DNA of 34,965 bases from positions 1 to 34,965 of the forward strand of contig NZ_BAAAFZ010000120.1 of assembly GCF_039523795.1 (NCBI RefSeq), written 5' to 3'. Source of the DNA: Craurococcus roseus (lineage in GTDB: Bacteria > Pseudomonadota > Alphaproteobacteria > Acetobacterales > Acetobacteraceae). The position numbers were made by a program, and so were the translations under genes. Positions 8,154-16,359 of the stretch are shown one piece after another. The notes under the pieces are model-generated. The model was not told the origin of the DNA. It searched no databases and saw only the letters and a program-made list of their open reading frames with translations. Position 1 is the first letter of the stretch. Each line of letters opens with the position of its first letter.

Positions 8154-8589
8154 AAGCGGACGCGGGAAACGCGGAGCCAGCGCGAACGGCGCCGGTTCCA
8201 TTAGGACGCGGGCGTGGTCATGGTTCCCTGGCCGAGCAACGGCGAGGGCCGCACTTTTCGGCGGCCGGTGGGTCGGGTGGGAGTGGCGGGGCGGTCTCGC
8301 GGCCGCGGTGCAGGCGGCACCGGGTGCCTGGCGCGCCGCACTGCGCTATCGCCCCGGATCGAAGGCCGGGCAGAGTGGCTGTGCCGCGAGGATGCGCTTG
8401 TGCGTACGCTCCGCGCCGTTCGGGCGACGCCAAGCGAAGGCAGGATATACGGCTTGGCTGCTGGCCGAGGACGCTTCCATCATTCAATTGCCAGCGGGCA
8501 GGCCACCGGCCCGCAAGGCGGTGACCTTTGCCCCGAACGCTTGTCGGCGGCCCTTCGGCGTAGCGGACCCCACGTTTGGACTGGAAAGT
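8154..8589. other. Stretch without a convincing gene between the IS and the second cytochrome
   Basis: Several short frames exist on both strands (for example 8214-8618 plus and 8218-8487 minus). They overlap each other, lack recognisable motifs, and have no clear ribosome sites. The base composition is slightly more mixed than in coding neighbours. It probably holds the original spacer between the two cytochrome genes. Confidence 0.5.
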
Positions 8590-8604
8590 TGACGGCGGCC
8601 GTCA
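8590..8604. repeat. Palindrome at the end of the second cytochrome gene
   Basis: TGACGGC-G-GCCGTCA is a perfect inverted repeat with a one-base centre. It includes the stop codon of the cytochrome gene at 8602-8604. It could form part of a terminator for minus-strand transcription, although the following T-run is short. Confidence 0.35.
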
Positions 8605-9072
8605 GGGCGCGCTGGTGACTTCCTTCAGGAACGGAAGGAATTCATTAAGCACCTGTTCGTTCGGGATGCCCGGAAACCGCATGGCGGTTTTGGGCACGAT
8701 GGCCCGCGGATTGGTCAGGTAGGGACGCAGCGTGTCCTCCGACCAGACGTGGCCCGTCTCGCCGAGCTGCTTCATGTTGACCGAGTAGCGGTAGCCCTCG
8801 ATCGACGCCGCGCGCCGGCCGAAGACGCCGTGCAGGTTCGGCCCAATCAGCGTCTTTGCGCCCTTTTCGAAGGTGTGGCACGCTTGGCACTGGGCGAAGG
8901 TCTTCTGCACCGGCGTCAGTTCCGCCGCCGCGTCGGAGGGCGCCGAGCTTTCTGGTGTCGTAACGGCCGCCATCTGTCCGGGCGCCGCCGGCTGCCCGTC
9001 GGTTTGTTGGGCGAAAGCGCCAGCGGCCGAAGCGAAGGTCAGGAAGGCGCTGAAAGCCAAAACGTGCCGCAT
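8602..9072 (-). CDS. Periplasmic class I cytochrome c (c2-like), copy 2, with N-terminal linker
   Basis: The product has 156 residues. A signal peptide (about 1-21, cleavage after AFA) is followed by a Pro/Ala/Ser/Gln-rich linker of roughly 35 residues, then a haem domain with CQACH (Cys62-Cys65-His66) and Met131 as likely axial ligand (AMRFPGI). From LIGPNLHGVFGRRA onward it is strongly similar to the 129-residue cytochrome at 6786-7175 (shared KQLGE-GHVW and LRPYLTNP), which shows an old tandem duplication. The linker is absent from copy 1 and could tether the haem domain or be removed. It probably carries electrons in the periplasm; its partner is unknown. Confidence 0.87.
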   Translation of the reverse strand: MRHVLAFSAFLTFASAAGAFAQQTDGQPAAPGQMAAVTTPESSAPSDAAAELTPVQKTFAQCQACHTFEKGAKTLIGPNLHGVFGRRAASIEGYRYSVNMKQLGETGHVWSEDTLRPYLTNPRAIVPKTAMRFPGIPNEQVLNEFLPFLKEVTSAP

Positions 9073-9347
9073 ACAGCAATCCCCTATCCGGCCGATGGCA
9101 GGTGGGCGCGGCGTCCGCGGCCACGTCGGCGTTATCTCGCGAACGAGTTACTATATCAATCGAAAGTTGTAAACACGATTTTGTCATTACCGTAATAGTT
9201 AGAAGGCGCGACTTCCCGGAACCCGCTTCCATGACGCCGGTGTCGAGGCGCCCCATGTTCGCCGGCCCAGGGCCGTGCGGCCTCTGCGGCGTTGTTCAGA
9301 CAGGATGGGAAGGGGGGAGGGTTGATGAGGTTTCCGCCGCTTTCGGC
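9073..9347. promoter_or_regulatory. Divergent promoter region between the cytochrome and tspO genes
   Basis: The spacer contains an AT-rich island (about 9140-9215) unusual for this window. On the minus strand TATAGT (9155-9150) is a fair -10 element, 78 bases before the cytochrome start. A short palindrome ATTAC-C-GTAAT lies at 9186-9196. No clear PpsR (TGT-N12-ACA) or FNR (TTGAT-N4-ATCAA) site was found. Confidence 0.4.
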
Positions 9348-9396
9348 ATGTCGTGGCTTCGGTCGTCCGCGCTCTTCGGCCGGGCCGTCGCGGTGA
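9325..9396 (+). CDS. Possible 23-codon leader peptide overlapping the start of tspO
   Basis: The strongest ribosome site in the region (AGGGGGGAGG, 9311-9320) sits correctly before the ATG at 9325, not before the tspO start at 9348. The short frame ends with TGA at 9394-9396, inside tspO. This could be a translated leader that couples to or delays tspO translation, or simply chance purine richness. Confidence 0.25.
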   Translation: MRFPPLSACRGFGRPRSSAGPSR

Positions 9397-9899
9397 CGGC
9401 GACGAGTCTGCGGAGGCGCGGCGGTTGGAAGCCCGTGCTCGCGGCGGCCGGCGCGGCGCTGCTCGTGGCCGTGCTGGGCGGGGCCGCGACCGACATCGGG
9501 CCGTGGTACCAATCGCTCCAGAAGCCGGCGTGGCAGCCGCCCGACTGGCTGTTCGGACCGGCCTGGACGCTGATCTTCGGCCTCACGGCCTTGGCGGGTG
9601 TCCGAGCTTGGGCGAGAGCGCCGGACGCGGCGGCGCGCGGCCGGCTCCTTTCGGCCTACGCGCTGAACGCCCTCCTGAACATCCTGTGGAGCGTGCTCTT
9701 CTTCACCGTGAAACGGCCGGACTGGGCGCTGGTGGAGGTCGTGTCGTTGTGGCTTTCCATAGCGCTGCTCATCGTGTTGTCCGGCCGGCGCGACCGTGTG
9801 GCGGGTTGGCTGCTCGTGCCCTACCTAATCTGGGTCGGCTTCGCGGGGGTGCTTAACTGGTCGGTGGTGCGGCTCAACGAGCCCTTCTCAGGCCCGTGA
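9348..9899 (+). CDS. tspO: TspO/MBR family tryptophan-rich sensory membrane protein
   Basis: The product has 183 residues and five predicted membrane helices. TspO hallmarks are visible: the WYQSLQKPAWQPPDWLFGPAWT-like segment (read as WYQSLQKPAW then PPDWLFGPAWT), NALLNILWSVLFF in the fourth helix, and VPYLIWVGFAGVLNW in the fifth. TspO binds porphyrins and, in Rhodobacter, tunes tetrapyrrole flow and photosynthesis gene expression. A place beside the pigment cluster therefore makes sense. The N-terminal 25 or so residues extend beyond the usual family start, so a later start is possible. It is followed after 28 bases by a small membrane-protein gene. Confidence 0.88.
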   Translation: MSWLRSSALFGRAVAVTATSLRRRGGWKPVLAAAGAALLVAVLGGAATDIGPWYQSLQKPAWQPPDWLFGPAWTLIFGLTALAGVRAWARAPDAAARGRLLSAYALNALLNILWSVLFFTVKRPDWALVEVVSLWLSIALLIVLSGRRDRVAGWLLVPYLIWVGFAGVLNWSVVRLNEPFSGP

Positions 9900-9927
9900 C
9901 GGCGCCCGGTCGCGGCGGTGGGGCGCG

Positions 9928-10197
9928 GTGAGCGGGGCCTTCGCGTCCGGGCTGGTCGTGGACCTGGTCTTGGCGCTGTTGGCGGCCGAAGCCGCGGTGC
10001 TCGTCTGGTACCGCCGCCGCCACGGCCGCGGCGTGCCGATCGGCGAGGCGCTGGCCTTCCTGGCGGCGGGAGCTTGCCTGCTCCTCGCCCTGCGCGCGGC
10101 GCTGGTCGGGGCGTCCTGGGCATGGGTGGCGGCCCCACTGGCGGGCGCGGGTGCTGCGCACGCTGTGGACCTCGCGCTGCGCTGGCGCCGTCGGTAG
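9928..10197 (+). CDS. Small hypothetical membrane protein
   Basis: This 89-residue protein starts at GTG, 28 bases after tspO on the same strand, so the two are probably co-transcribed. It has about three hydrophobic segments (residues 8-27, 41-62 and 64-80), short basic loops (RRRHGR) and a basic tail. No catalytic or ligand-binding motif is seen and the family is not recognised. Third positions are strongly GC, like real genes here. It ends 25 bases before the convergent hemC stop. Confidence 0.6.
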   Translation: MSGAFASGLVVDLVLALLAAEAAVLVWYRRRHGRGVPIGEALAFLAAGACLLLALRAALVGASWAWVAAPLAGAGAAHAVDLALRWRRR

Positions 10198-10222
10198 GGT
10201 GAGCCGGCAAGCGTCCACGGCG

Positions 10223-11236
10223 TCAGGCGAGGATGTCGGCCGGGGAGTCGCGCCGCAGTTCCTCGCCCAGTTCGCGCCCCAGGCGGGACGCATCCCTCGC
10301 GCTGCCGGCGACGGTGCGGCGGAGCAGGAAACTCCCGTCCGGGCGGGCCACCAAGCCGGTGAGCCGCAGCGTGCCATCCGGCAACAGCCGCGCGTGGGCG
10401 CCGATGGGCGTCCGGCAGGAACCGTCGAGGCTGCCGAGCAGGGCGCGCTCGGCAGTGGCGACGGGGCGCGCTTCCGCGTCTTCGATGACGTGGAGGAGTT
10501 CCAGCAGTTCCGTGTCCTCCTTGCGGCAGGTGACGCCGACGATGCCTTGCCCGGCCGCCGGGACCATGATGTTTGGGTCCAGCACCATCCCCGCCTCGGC
10601 CTCCAGGCCGAGACGCCGGAGGCCGGCGAGGGCGAGGAAGGAGGCGCACACCGTTCCGGCCCGCACCTTGCCGATCCGGGTCTGCACGTTGCCGCGGATC
10701 GTCTCCACCCGCAGGTCGGGCCGCGCGTGCAGGATTTGCGCCTGCCGGCGAACGGAAGCGGAGCCGATCAGCGCGCCGCGTGGCAGGCGGCCCCAGGGGT
10801 CGCCGGGGTCGGCGTCATCCGGCGCGCCGCAGTCCGGGCCGAGCACCAGCGCGTCGCGCGAATCCTCCCGGCGCATGACGCAGGCCAGCGCCACGCCGCG
10901 GGGCAACTCCGTCTCCAGATCCTTGAGGCTGTGGACGGCAAAGTCGATGCGGCCGTCCAGCAACGCCTCGTGGATCTCCTTGGCGAACAGGCCCTTGCCG
11001 CCGATATCGGCCAGCGGCCGGTCCTGGATGCGGTCGCCCGCCGTGCTCATCGGTCGCTCCTCGAAGGCCTTGAGGACGCGGAGCACGGGGCAGGCTTGGC
11101 TCACCAAGCCGAGGAACAGGCGGGTCTGCACCAGGGCGAGCGGCGAGGCGCGGGTGCCGATGCGGAGCGGCAGCGGCCGGTCGGCGTGCTCGCGGGTCGG
11201 CCGCGTCCCCGCGGCGCCGTCGAGGACCGCTTCCAT
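10223..11236 (-). CDS. hemC: Hydroxymethylbilane synthase (porphobilinogen deaminase)
   Basis: This enzyme joins four porphobilinogens into hydroxymethylbilane, the third step toward haem and bacteriochlorophyll. Landmarks in the 337 residues are RIGTRASPLALVQ (25-37), HSLKD (102-106, with Asp106 as catalytic acid), GSASVRRQAQ (158-167), VPAAGQG (225-231) and DGSCRTPIG (271-279), where Cys274 should hold the dipyrromethane cofactor. The N-terminus is about 18 residues longer than the E. coli enzyme. The ATG is kept because it overlaps the bchP stop as TGATG. It is the last gene of the aerR-ppsR-bchG-MFS-bchP-hemC unit, an unusual home for a housekeeping haem gene. Confidence 0.93.
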   Translation of the reverse strand: MEAVLDGAAGTRPTREHADRPLPLRIGTRASPLALVQTRLFLGLVSQACPVLRVLKAFEERPMSTAGDRIQDRPLADIGGKGLFAKEIHEALLDGRIDFAVHSLKDLETELPRGVALACVMRREDSRDALVLGPDCGAPDDADPGDPWGRLPRGALIGSASVRRQAQILHARPDLRVETIRGNVQTRIGKVRAGTVCASFLALAGLRRLGLEAEAGMVLDPNIMVPAAGQGIVGVTCRKEDTELLELLHVIEDAEARPVATAERALLGSLDGSCRTPIGAHARLLPDGTLRLTGLVARPDGSFLLRRTVAGSARDASRLGRELGEELRRDSPADILA

Positions 11237-12528
11237 CAGGCGGCCCGGCCTTGCGCCAGGGCAGGGGCGCGCGAGGTCGGCGGCGCGGCCGCGCCGTGCC
11301 AGGGCGACACCAAGCCGGTGAGGTGCGCGACGTTTTTGAAGAAGATGCGCGCGTGGGCGAGGGGGCGCGCCTTCACGAGTTCCTTGTTCATGTAGGCGTC
11401 CCAGGTGAGGTCCTGGACGTCCTTGTCGCGGCAGATGGAGACGAAGCGCTCGCGCCGGGCGTCGTCGCGGTACCAGTGGTTCTGCATCATGCCGAGCATC
11501 CAGAACACCGGGCCGTGCAGGCGCATGAAGCGCTTGCGCGCCTTCGCCAGCGCGCGGGCGTCGCCGGTGGCGAGGAACTCGTGGGCCGCGTCCGCCGCCA
11601 TCCGGCCGCCGAGCATGGCGTAGTAGATGCCCTCGCCGGAGGCCGGCGCGACCACGCCGGCGGCGTCTCCCGCCAGCACCACGCCCCGGCCGTCGTCCCA
11701 GCGCTTGAGCGGGTGCAGCGGGATCGGCGCGCCCTCACGGCGGATCGTCTCGGCGCCGTCGAGCCCGGCGATGTCCCGCAAAGCGCCCACCGCGCCGCGC
11801 AGGCCGAAGCCCTTCTGCATGGAGCCGGTTCCGACGCTGGCGGTGTCGCCGTGCGGGAAGATCCAGGCGTAGAAGTCGGGCGAGAGCGTGCCGTCGTAAT
11901 ACACGTCGCAGCGCGTGGGGTCGTAGGCGCCGACCGCCGCGCCTCGCGGTGAACGGACGATCTCGTGGTAGGCGAAGACGTGCGGGATGTCCTCGGCGCC
12001 GGGCACGCACTGGCGGGCGACGCGCGAGGTGGCGCCGTCGGCGCCGATCACCGCACGGGCGCGCAGGCGGGCCGGCTCCACGTCCTTCGCCGCGCCGCGC
12101 GGGCGGTAGTGGACGGTGACGGTGCCGTCCGCTTCGTGGTCCAGGCGCTCGAAGGTCCCTTCGCGCCTCACCGCGCCGGCCCCTGCCGCGCGCTCCCGCA
12201 GCCATTCGTCGAACACGTCGCGGTCCACCATGCCGACGAAGCCGCCGTCGATCGGCATGTCCACGCTGCGGGCCGAAGGCGAGACGATGCGGGCGCCGGC
12301 GACGCGGGCGACAAGCAGCGATTCCGGGATGGCGAAGTCTTGGACGAGCTTCGGCGGGATCGCGCCGCCGCAGGGCTTGATGCGGCCGGCGCGGTCGAGC
12401 AGCGCCACGGCGCGCCCGTGGCGCGCTAGGTCGGTGGCCGCGGTCGCGCCGGCCGGGCCGCCGCCCACCACCGCCGCGTCGAAGAGCGTGTCCCGGTCGT
12501 CGCCCGCCATGGCCGTTTGCCTCCCCAT
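11236..12528 (-). CDS. bchP: Geranylgeranyl diphosphate/bacteriochlorophyll reductase
   Basis: This flavoprotein reduces the geranylgeranyl tail of bacteriochlorophyll (or its diphosphate) to phytyl, in three hydrogenations. In the 430-residue product the FAD-binding GGGPAGA is at 22-28. CGGAIPPK, GADGATSRVAR and the second FAD motif VVLAGDAAGVVAPASGEGI are all characteristic of BchP/ChlP. The ATG at 12528 overlaps the upstream MFS gene stop (TGATG); a second ATG six codons on is the alternative start. The bchG - MFS - bchP order is the same as in other purple bacteria, and the gene product acts together with BchG. Confidence 0.94.
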   Translation of the reverse strand: MGRQTAMAGDDRDTLFDAAVVGGGPAGATAATDLARHGRAVALLDRAGRIKPCGGAIPPKLVQDFAIPESLLVARVAGARIVSPSARSVDMPIDGGFVGMVDRDVFDEWLRERAAGAGAVRREGTFERLDHEADGTVTVHYRPRGAAKDVEPARLRARAVIGADGATSRVARQCVPGAEDIPHVFAYHEIVRSPRGAAVGAYDPTRCDVYYDGTLSPDFYAWIFPHGDTASVGTGSMQKGFGLRGAVGALRDIAGLDGAETIRREGAPIPLHPLKRWDDGRGVVLAGDAAGVVAPASGEGIYYAMLGGRMAADAAHEFLATGDARALAKARKRFMRLHGPVFWMLGMMQNHWYRDDARRERFVSICRDKDVQDLTWDAYMNKELVKARPLAHARIFFKNVAHLTGLVSPWHGAAAPPTSRAPALAQGRAA

Positions 12529-13883
12529 CAAGCCAGTCTCGCCCCCAGGTGGGCGGATGCGCCGCGCGCCTGCGCCATGCCGGGCCGGCCGACCCTGACC
12601 GCCAAGGCGGCGGCCCACAGGAACAGCAGCGCGTCGGCCGCGAACACCAGCGCGTAGGCCGTGGCGAGGGGCGCGCCGAACGCGAACCGCGCCGCGTCCA
12701 CCGCCGCCGTCCCCGCCAGGCCGCCCAGCCCGAAGGCGATCGCCTGCGCGGCGCCCCAGACGCCCATGCGGAGGCCGGACCGCTCCTGGCCGTCGCGGCC
12801 CGCGAGGTGCATCATCGACGCGATGGCACCGGCGGCGAACACGCCGTCGCCCAGGCCCACCGCGAAGCAGGCGGCGAAGAGGGGCCGCGTTTCCGATGCG
12901 AGGCCGAGGGCCGCGAGGCCTAGCACCGCGACCGCCGCGCCGACGCAGCCGCCGACGGTGAGGCGCCGCAGCCGCGCGCCGCGATCGGAGGCGCGCATGC
13001 TCCCCGCGAGCGCCACGGCGACCATGCCCAGCAACACGCCGGCGTGCTGCACGGACGCCAGGCGCGTGGTTTCCCCGAGCGACAGCCCGAACACCGCGCC
13101 GCCGAAGGGTTCGACGATCAGGTCCTGCGCGCTGTAGGCCAGCATGGACACGAACACGAACACCGCGAACCGGCGCGCGTCCGGCTCCGCCCAGACCTGC
13201 CGGAGCGCGTCGCGAAAGGCCGGCTTCTCCGGCTGGGCGGCGGCGGCGGTAGGCTTCGCGGACTCGGGGCGGCGCGGAGGCTCCACGCCCCACACCGCGA
13301 CGGACGCCAGCAGGAAGGCGAGGCCGCACACGCCGGCCGAGATCGCCAGGAGGCGGGCGGGCGAGTAGGGGTCCAGCAGGCGCCCCGCGACCGCGGTGGT
13401 GACGACGAAGCCGGCGATCATCATGATCCACACGATGGACGCGGCGGCGGCGCGCCGCTCCGGCGCGACCCGCGAGGCCAGCAGCGCCAGCAGCGGGGTG
13501 CCGGCGGAGGCCACCCCGGCGCCGATCAGCAGGAACGCCGCCACCGCCACCGCGAGGCCGGGGACGAGCCCCGCGGCCTCCATCGTCGCCACGGAGGCCG
13601 CCGCACCGATGCCGCCGAGCGCCAACGCCGCCGCGCCGCCGATGATCCACGGCGTCCGGCGGCCGCCCACGTCCGAGCCGTGGCCCATGCGCGGGCGCAC
13701 GACCTGCATCGCGTAGTGCAGGCCGACGAGCAGGCCGGGCACGGTCGCCGCCAGGGCCAGCTCGACGACCATCACGCGGTTGATGGCGGAGGTGGTGAGC
13801 ACCACGACGGCGCCGAGCGCCGTTTGCACCAAGCCGAGGCGCAGGATGCCGAGCCAGCCGAGCGGGGGCGGGTCGTCGCGCAC
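12528..13883 (-). CDS. BCD-family MFS protein (PucC/Bch2 type) between bchG and bchP
   Basis: The product has about 451 residues and 12 predicted membrane helices. It belongs to the bacteriochlorophyll-delivery (BCD) branch of the major facilitator family. Signatures shared with LhaA/PucC are INRVMVVELALAATVPGLLVGLHYA near the N-terminus (quoted in part as NRVMVVEL), a AYSAQDLIVEPFGG-type loop, and the WGAAQAIAFGLGG helix. Such proteins assist light-harvesting or chlorophyll assembly; this position corresponds to the gene known as orf428/bch2. I chose GTG at 13883 because it lies 7 bases after the bchG stop with AGGCGG ahead; upstream in-frame sequence runs into bchG. It is distinct from lhaA at 26170. 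Confidence 0.87.
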   Translation of the reverse strand: MRDDPPPLGWLGILRLGLVQTALGAVVVLTTSAINRVMVVELALAATVPGLLVGLHYAMQVVRPRMGHGSDVGGRRTPWIIGGAAALALGGIGAAASVATMEAAGLVPGLAVAVAAFLLIGAGVASAGTPLLALLASRVAPERRAAAASIVWIMMIAGFVVTTAVAGRLLDPYSPARLLAISAGVCGLAFLLASVAVWGVEPPRRPESAKPTAAAAQPEKPAFRDALRQVWAEPDARRFAVFVFVSMLAYSAQDLIVEPFGGAVFGLSLGETTRLASVQHAGVLLGMVAVALAGSMRASDRGARLRRLTVGGCVGAAVAVLGLAALGLASETRPLFAACFAVGLGDGVFAAGAIASMMHLAGRDGQERSGLRMGVWGAAQAIAFGLGGLAGTAAVDAARFAFGAPLATAYALVFAADALLFLWAAALAVRVGRPGMAQARGASAHLGARLA

Positions 13884-13890
13884 CGCCCGC

Positions 13891-14820
13891 CTAGCCCCCG
13901 ATCCCGGCGGCGGCACCGGGCCGCAACGCGAAGGCGCAGACGAGCATCCCGAGCACATATAGCAAGACGCCGGTGGCGTTGTACCAGGGCGCCAAGGCGC
14001 GGGGGTTGCGCAGCAGCCTCGCCATGAGCGCGAGCTGCGCCAGCAGCAGCAGCAGCACCGCGACGGCCTGCCACGCGGCGCCCCAACCCAGCAGCAGCGC
14101 CACGACCGCCGCCTGCGGAGCGGCCATGGCGGCGCAGGCGGCGCGGGCCGCGCGCTCCGGGCCGAGCCGGACGGGGAGGGAGCCGATGCCGAAGCGCCGG
14201 TCGCCCTCGACCGACTTGAAATCGTTCAGCGTCATGATGCCGTGCGCGCCGGCGCTGTAGAGCGCGGCGACCAGCAGCACGCGCCCGTCCGGCGCGGCCC
14301 CGGCCATCACGGCGGCGCCGGTGATCCAGGGCAGGCCCTCGTAACAGGCGGCGACGGCCGTGTTGCCCCACCAGCCGTTCCGCTTCAACCGCAGCGGCGG
14401 GGCGCTGTAGGCCCAGGCGAGCGCCACGCCGACGGCGGTGGCGCCCGCGGCCCAGGGCCCGAGCGAAAGGCCGAGCAGCAGCGACAGGGCCGTCCAGCCG
14501 AGCGCGATCCAAAGGCCCCAGCGGCCGGGGATGCGGCCGGACGGGATGGGCCGTCCGGGCTCGTTGACCGCGTCCACGTGCCGGTCGAACCAGTCGTTCA
14601 CCGCTTGGCTCATGCCGCAGACCATCGGCCCGGCGAGCAGCAGGCCGGCGAGCGCCAGCGGCCATCGTTCGGACAGCGGCGCGCCGGAGGAGACGACGCC
14701 GCAGCCGAAGGCCCAGACCGGCGGGAACCAAGTGACCGGCTTCAACAGCTCCAGCACCGCGAACGGCGCCGGCGCGGAAGCGAGCGGCCGGGCGGACCCG
14801 ACGGCCGGATCGGACGGCAC
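13891..14820 (-). CDS. bchG: Bacteriochlorophyll synthase (chlorophyllide esterifying prenyltransferase)
   Basis: This is a UbiA-family membrane prenyltransferase of 309 residues that attaches the C20 alcohol to bacteriochlorophyllide. The first Asp-rich motif is NDWFDRHVD (75-83), followed by NEPGRPIPSGRIPG. The second is NDFKSVEGD (199-207). About eight to nine hydrophobic helices surround them. It starts only 6 bases after ppsR ends, and its product is the substrate for BchP two genes downstream. Confidence 0.95.
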   Translation of the reverse strand: MPSDPAVGSARPLASAPAPFAVLELLKPVTWFPPVWAFGCGVVSSGAPLSERWPLALAGLLLAGPMVCGMSQAVNDWFDRHVDAVNEPGRPIPSGRIPGRWGLWIALGWTALSLLLGLSLGPWAAGATAVGVALAWAYSAPPLRLKRNGWWGNTAVAACYEGLPWITGAAVMAGAAPDGRVLLVAALYSAGAHGIMTLNDFKSVEGDRRFGIGSLPVRLGPERAARAACAAMAAPQAAVVALLLGWGAAWQAVAVLLLLLAQLALMARLLRNPRALAPWYNATGVLLYVLGMLVCAFALRPGAAAGIGG

Positions 14821-14826
14821 CCCGCG

Positions 14827-16293
14827 CTACTCCGCCGGCCCGTTGCCGCCGTCTTCCGCACCGAGGTCGCCCAGGCCGTAGCGGCGGAGCTTCACGTAGA
14901 GGCTCTGCCGGCTGAGGCCCAGCATCTCGGCCGCGGACGCGCGGTTGTCGCTGGTGAGGTCGAGCGCCGCTTCGATGCAGAGGCGCTCGATGACGTCGGT
15001 GGCTTCCCGCACGAGGTCCTTGAGCGGCACGCGCCCGATCAGTTCGGTGATCTGCTCGACGGAGCGCAGCGGCGTCCGGCCGCCCCCGGCGTGCGCGTCG
15101 CCCCTCGCGGGTCGGGGCAGGCGCATGCCGACGTCGCGGATGGCGAAGCCGAAGCAGGGCTGGCCGCCGTTCATCACCGTGACGGCGGAAATCTCGACCT
15201 CGGTGGCCGCGCCGTACTCGCCCTGGAGCGTGGCGGCGAAGAGGCGGACGGCGCCGCGCTGTCGCAGGCTGCCCATCAGCACGTCGAGCTCGACGCCGGG
15301 CGGGGCGAACCAACGCTCCAGCGACTCGCCCACCGCCTGCTCCTCCACGGCGATCTGCGCCATTTCGAGGAAGGCGGCGTTGGCGGACAGCACGCGCCCG
15401 TCCTGTCCGGTGACGACGAACCCGTCCGGCACGCCCTCAACGAGCTTGAGGAGCTTGGTTTTCGTCTTCGGCAAGGCGATGGGCTCGCCGGGCCGCGCCA
15501 CCGGCACCGGCGACAAGCGGACGAGCACGGAAACGACGTCGTCCTGGCGGAACAGGGAGGCTGAAACGACCACCTCGGGCCGCTCGTCCGACAACAGGCG
15601 CGCGCGCACATCGTCCGCGCGGCCGGCGGCGCGCACGCCGGACATCAGGCTTTCCACGGCCGCTTGGCTTCCCGCGTCGAAGGCCTCCGCGAAAGGCCGG
15701 CCGATGGCGCGCCGCGCGTCCTTCCCGAAGAGCCGCGCGGCCGCGGGGTTCACTTCCTGCACCTTGAAACCGGCGGCGTCGAGCACGAGCACCGGCTCGG
15801 GCGACATCTGGAAGAGCAGGCGGTAGCGCGTTTCCGCCTGCCGGAGGCGCGCGTAGTCCCGCTCCACCGACCGCTGCGCGTCCATCAGGCGCTGCTGCAG
15901 CGCGGAGATCCCGCGCAGGTCCCGCCCGAAGGCGACCGCGCGGTCCGCCTTGCCGAGCCGGACGGCGGAGAAGAGGATCGGCACCGAAGCGCCGCCAGGC
16001 ACCGCCAACTGGTTGATGTGGCGCCAGCGCGGCGCGGCGCGCGCGGCCGCGTCGCGGATCAGGGCCTCCACCTTCGGGCGGCTCTCCTCCGTCACCGTAT
16101 CCAGCCACGGGCGCCCGAACCAGTCGCCGCCGCCCAACTCGCGCGACAGCTCCTCGCTGTTGACCGCGTAGTCCCGGATCACGCCGGCGCCATCCACCAC
16201 CAATGCGATGTCCGCCGCGGCGGCGATCAGCGATGCGGTCGCTTCGGCGTCGAGCTCGCCGAGCGAGGTTTCGGGGGCCCTGAATGCATGCAC
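14827..16293 (-). CDS. ppsR: Photosynthesis gene repressor PpsR/CrtJ
   Basis: PpsR is a redox- and light-responsive repressor of bch, crt and puc genes that binds TGT-N12-ACA. The 488-residue protein has an N-terminal sensory region, PAS domains around 155-265 and 283-385, and a Fis-type helix-turn-helix at the C-terminus (AAEMLGLSRQSLYVKLRRYG, about 454-473). Only two cysteines exist: Cys380, and Cys439 in the DNA-binding domain (ERLCIEAA), which matches the redox cysteine of CrtJ. The cysteine expected near residue 250 is absent. The start is GTG with AAGGA upstream. It lies 66 bases after aerR, its partner antirepressor gene. Confidence 0.94.
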   Translation of the reverse strand: MHAFRAPETSLGELDAEATASLIAAAADIALVVDGAGVIRDYAVNSEELSRELGGGDWFGRPWLDTVTEESRPKVEALIRDAAARAAPRWRHINQLAVPGGASVPILFSAVRLGKADRAVAFGRDLRGISALQQRLMDAQRSVERDYARLRQAETRYRLLFQMSPEPVLVLDAAGFKVQEVNPAAARLFGKDARRAIGRPFAEAFDAGSQAAVESLMSGVRAAGRADDVRARLLSDERPEVVVSASLFRQDDVVSVLVRLSPVPVARPGEPIALPKTKTKLLKLVEGVPDGFVVTGQDGRVLSANAAFLEMAQIAVEEQAVGESLERWFAPPGVELDVLMGSLRQRGAVRLFAATLQGEYGAATEVEISAVTVMNGGQPCFGFAIRDVGMRLPRPARGDAHAGGGRTPLRSVEQITELIGRVPLKDLVREATDVIERLCIEAALDLTSDNRASAAEMLGLSRQSLYVKLRRYGLGDLGAEDGGNGPAE

Positions 16294-16359
16294 AGGCGCT
16301 ATGGTCCTTCTGGGGGCGGGTGCCGTCTTATTTCTTTATCCTCCCCCCGCGTGGCGGGA

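Noticed and set aside
8214..8618. A 134-codon plus-strand frame between the IS and the second cytochrome
   Set aside because: It has no ribosome site or motif, mixed codon use, and overlapping frames on the other strand; it runs into the cytochrome gene end.
9140..9215. PpsR or FNR site in front of tspO
   Set aside because: TGT and TTGAT half-sites occur in the AT-rich island, but no second half-site lies at the right distance.
12528..13883. Drug-efflux MFS transporter
   Set aside because: The bchG-bchP context and the sequence features shared with LhaA identify the BCD light-harvesting assembly branch.
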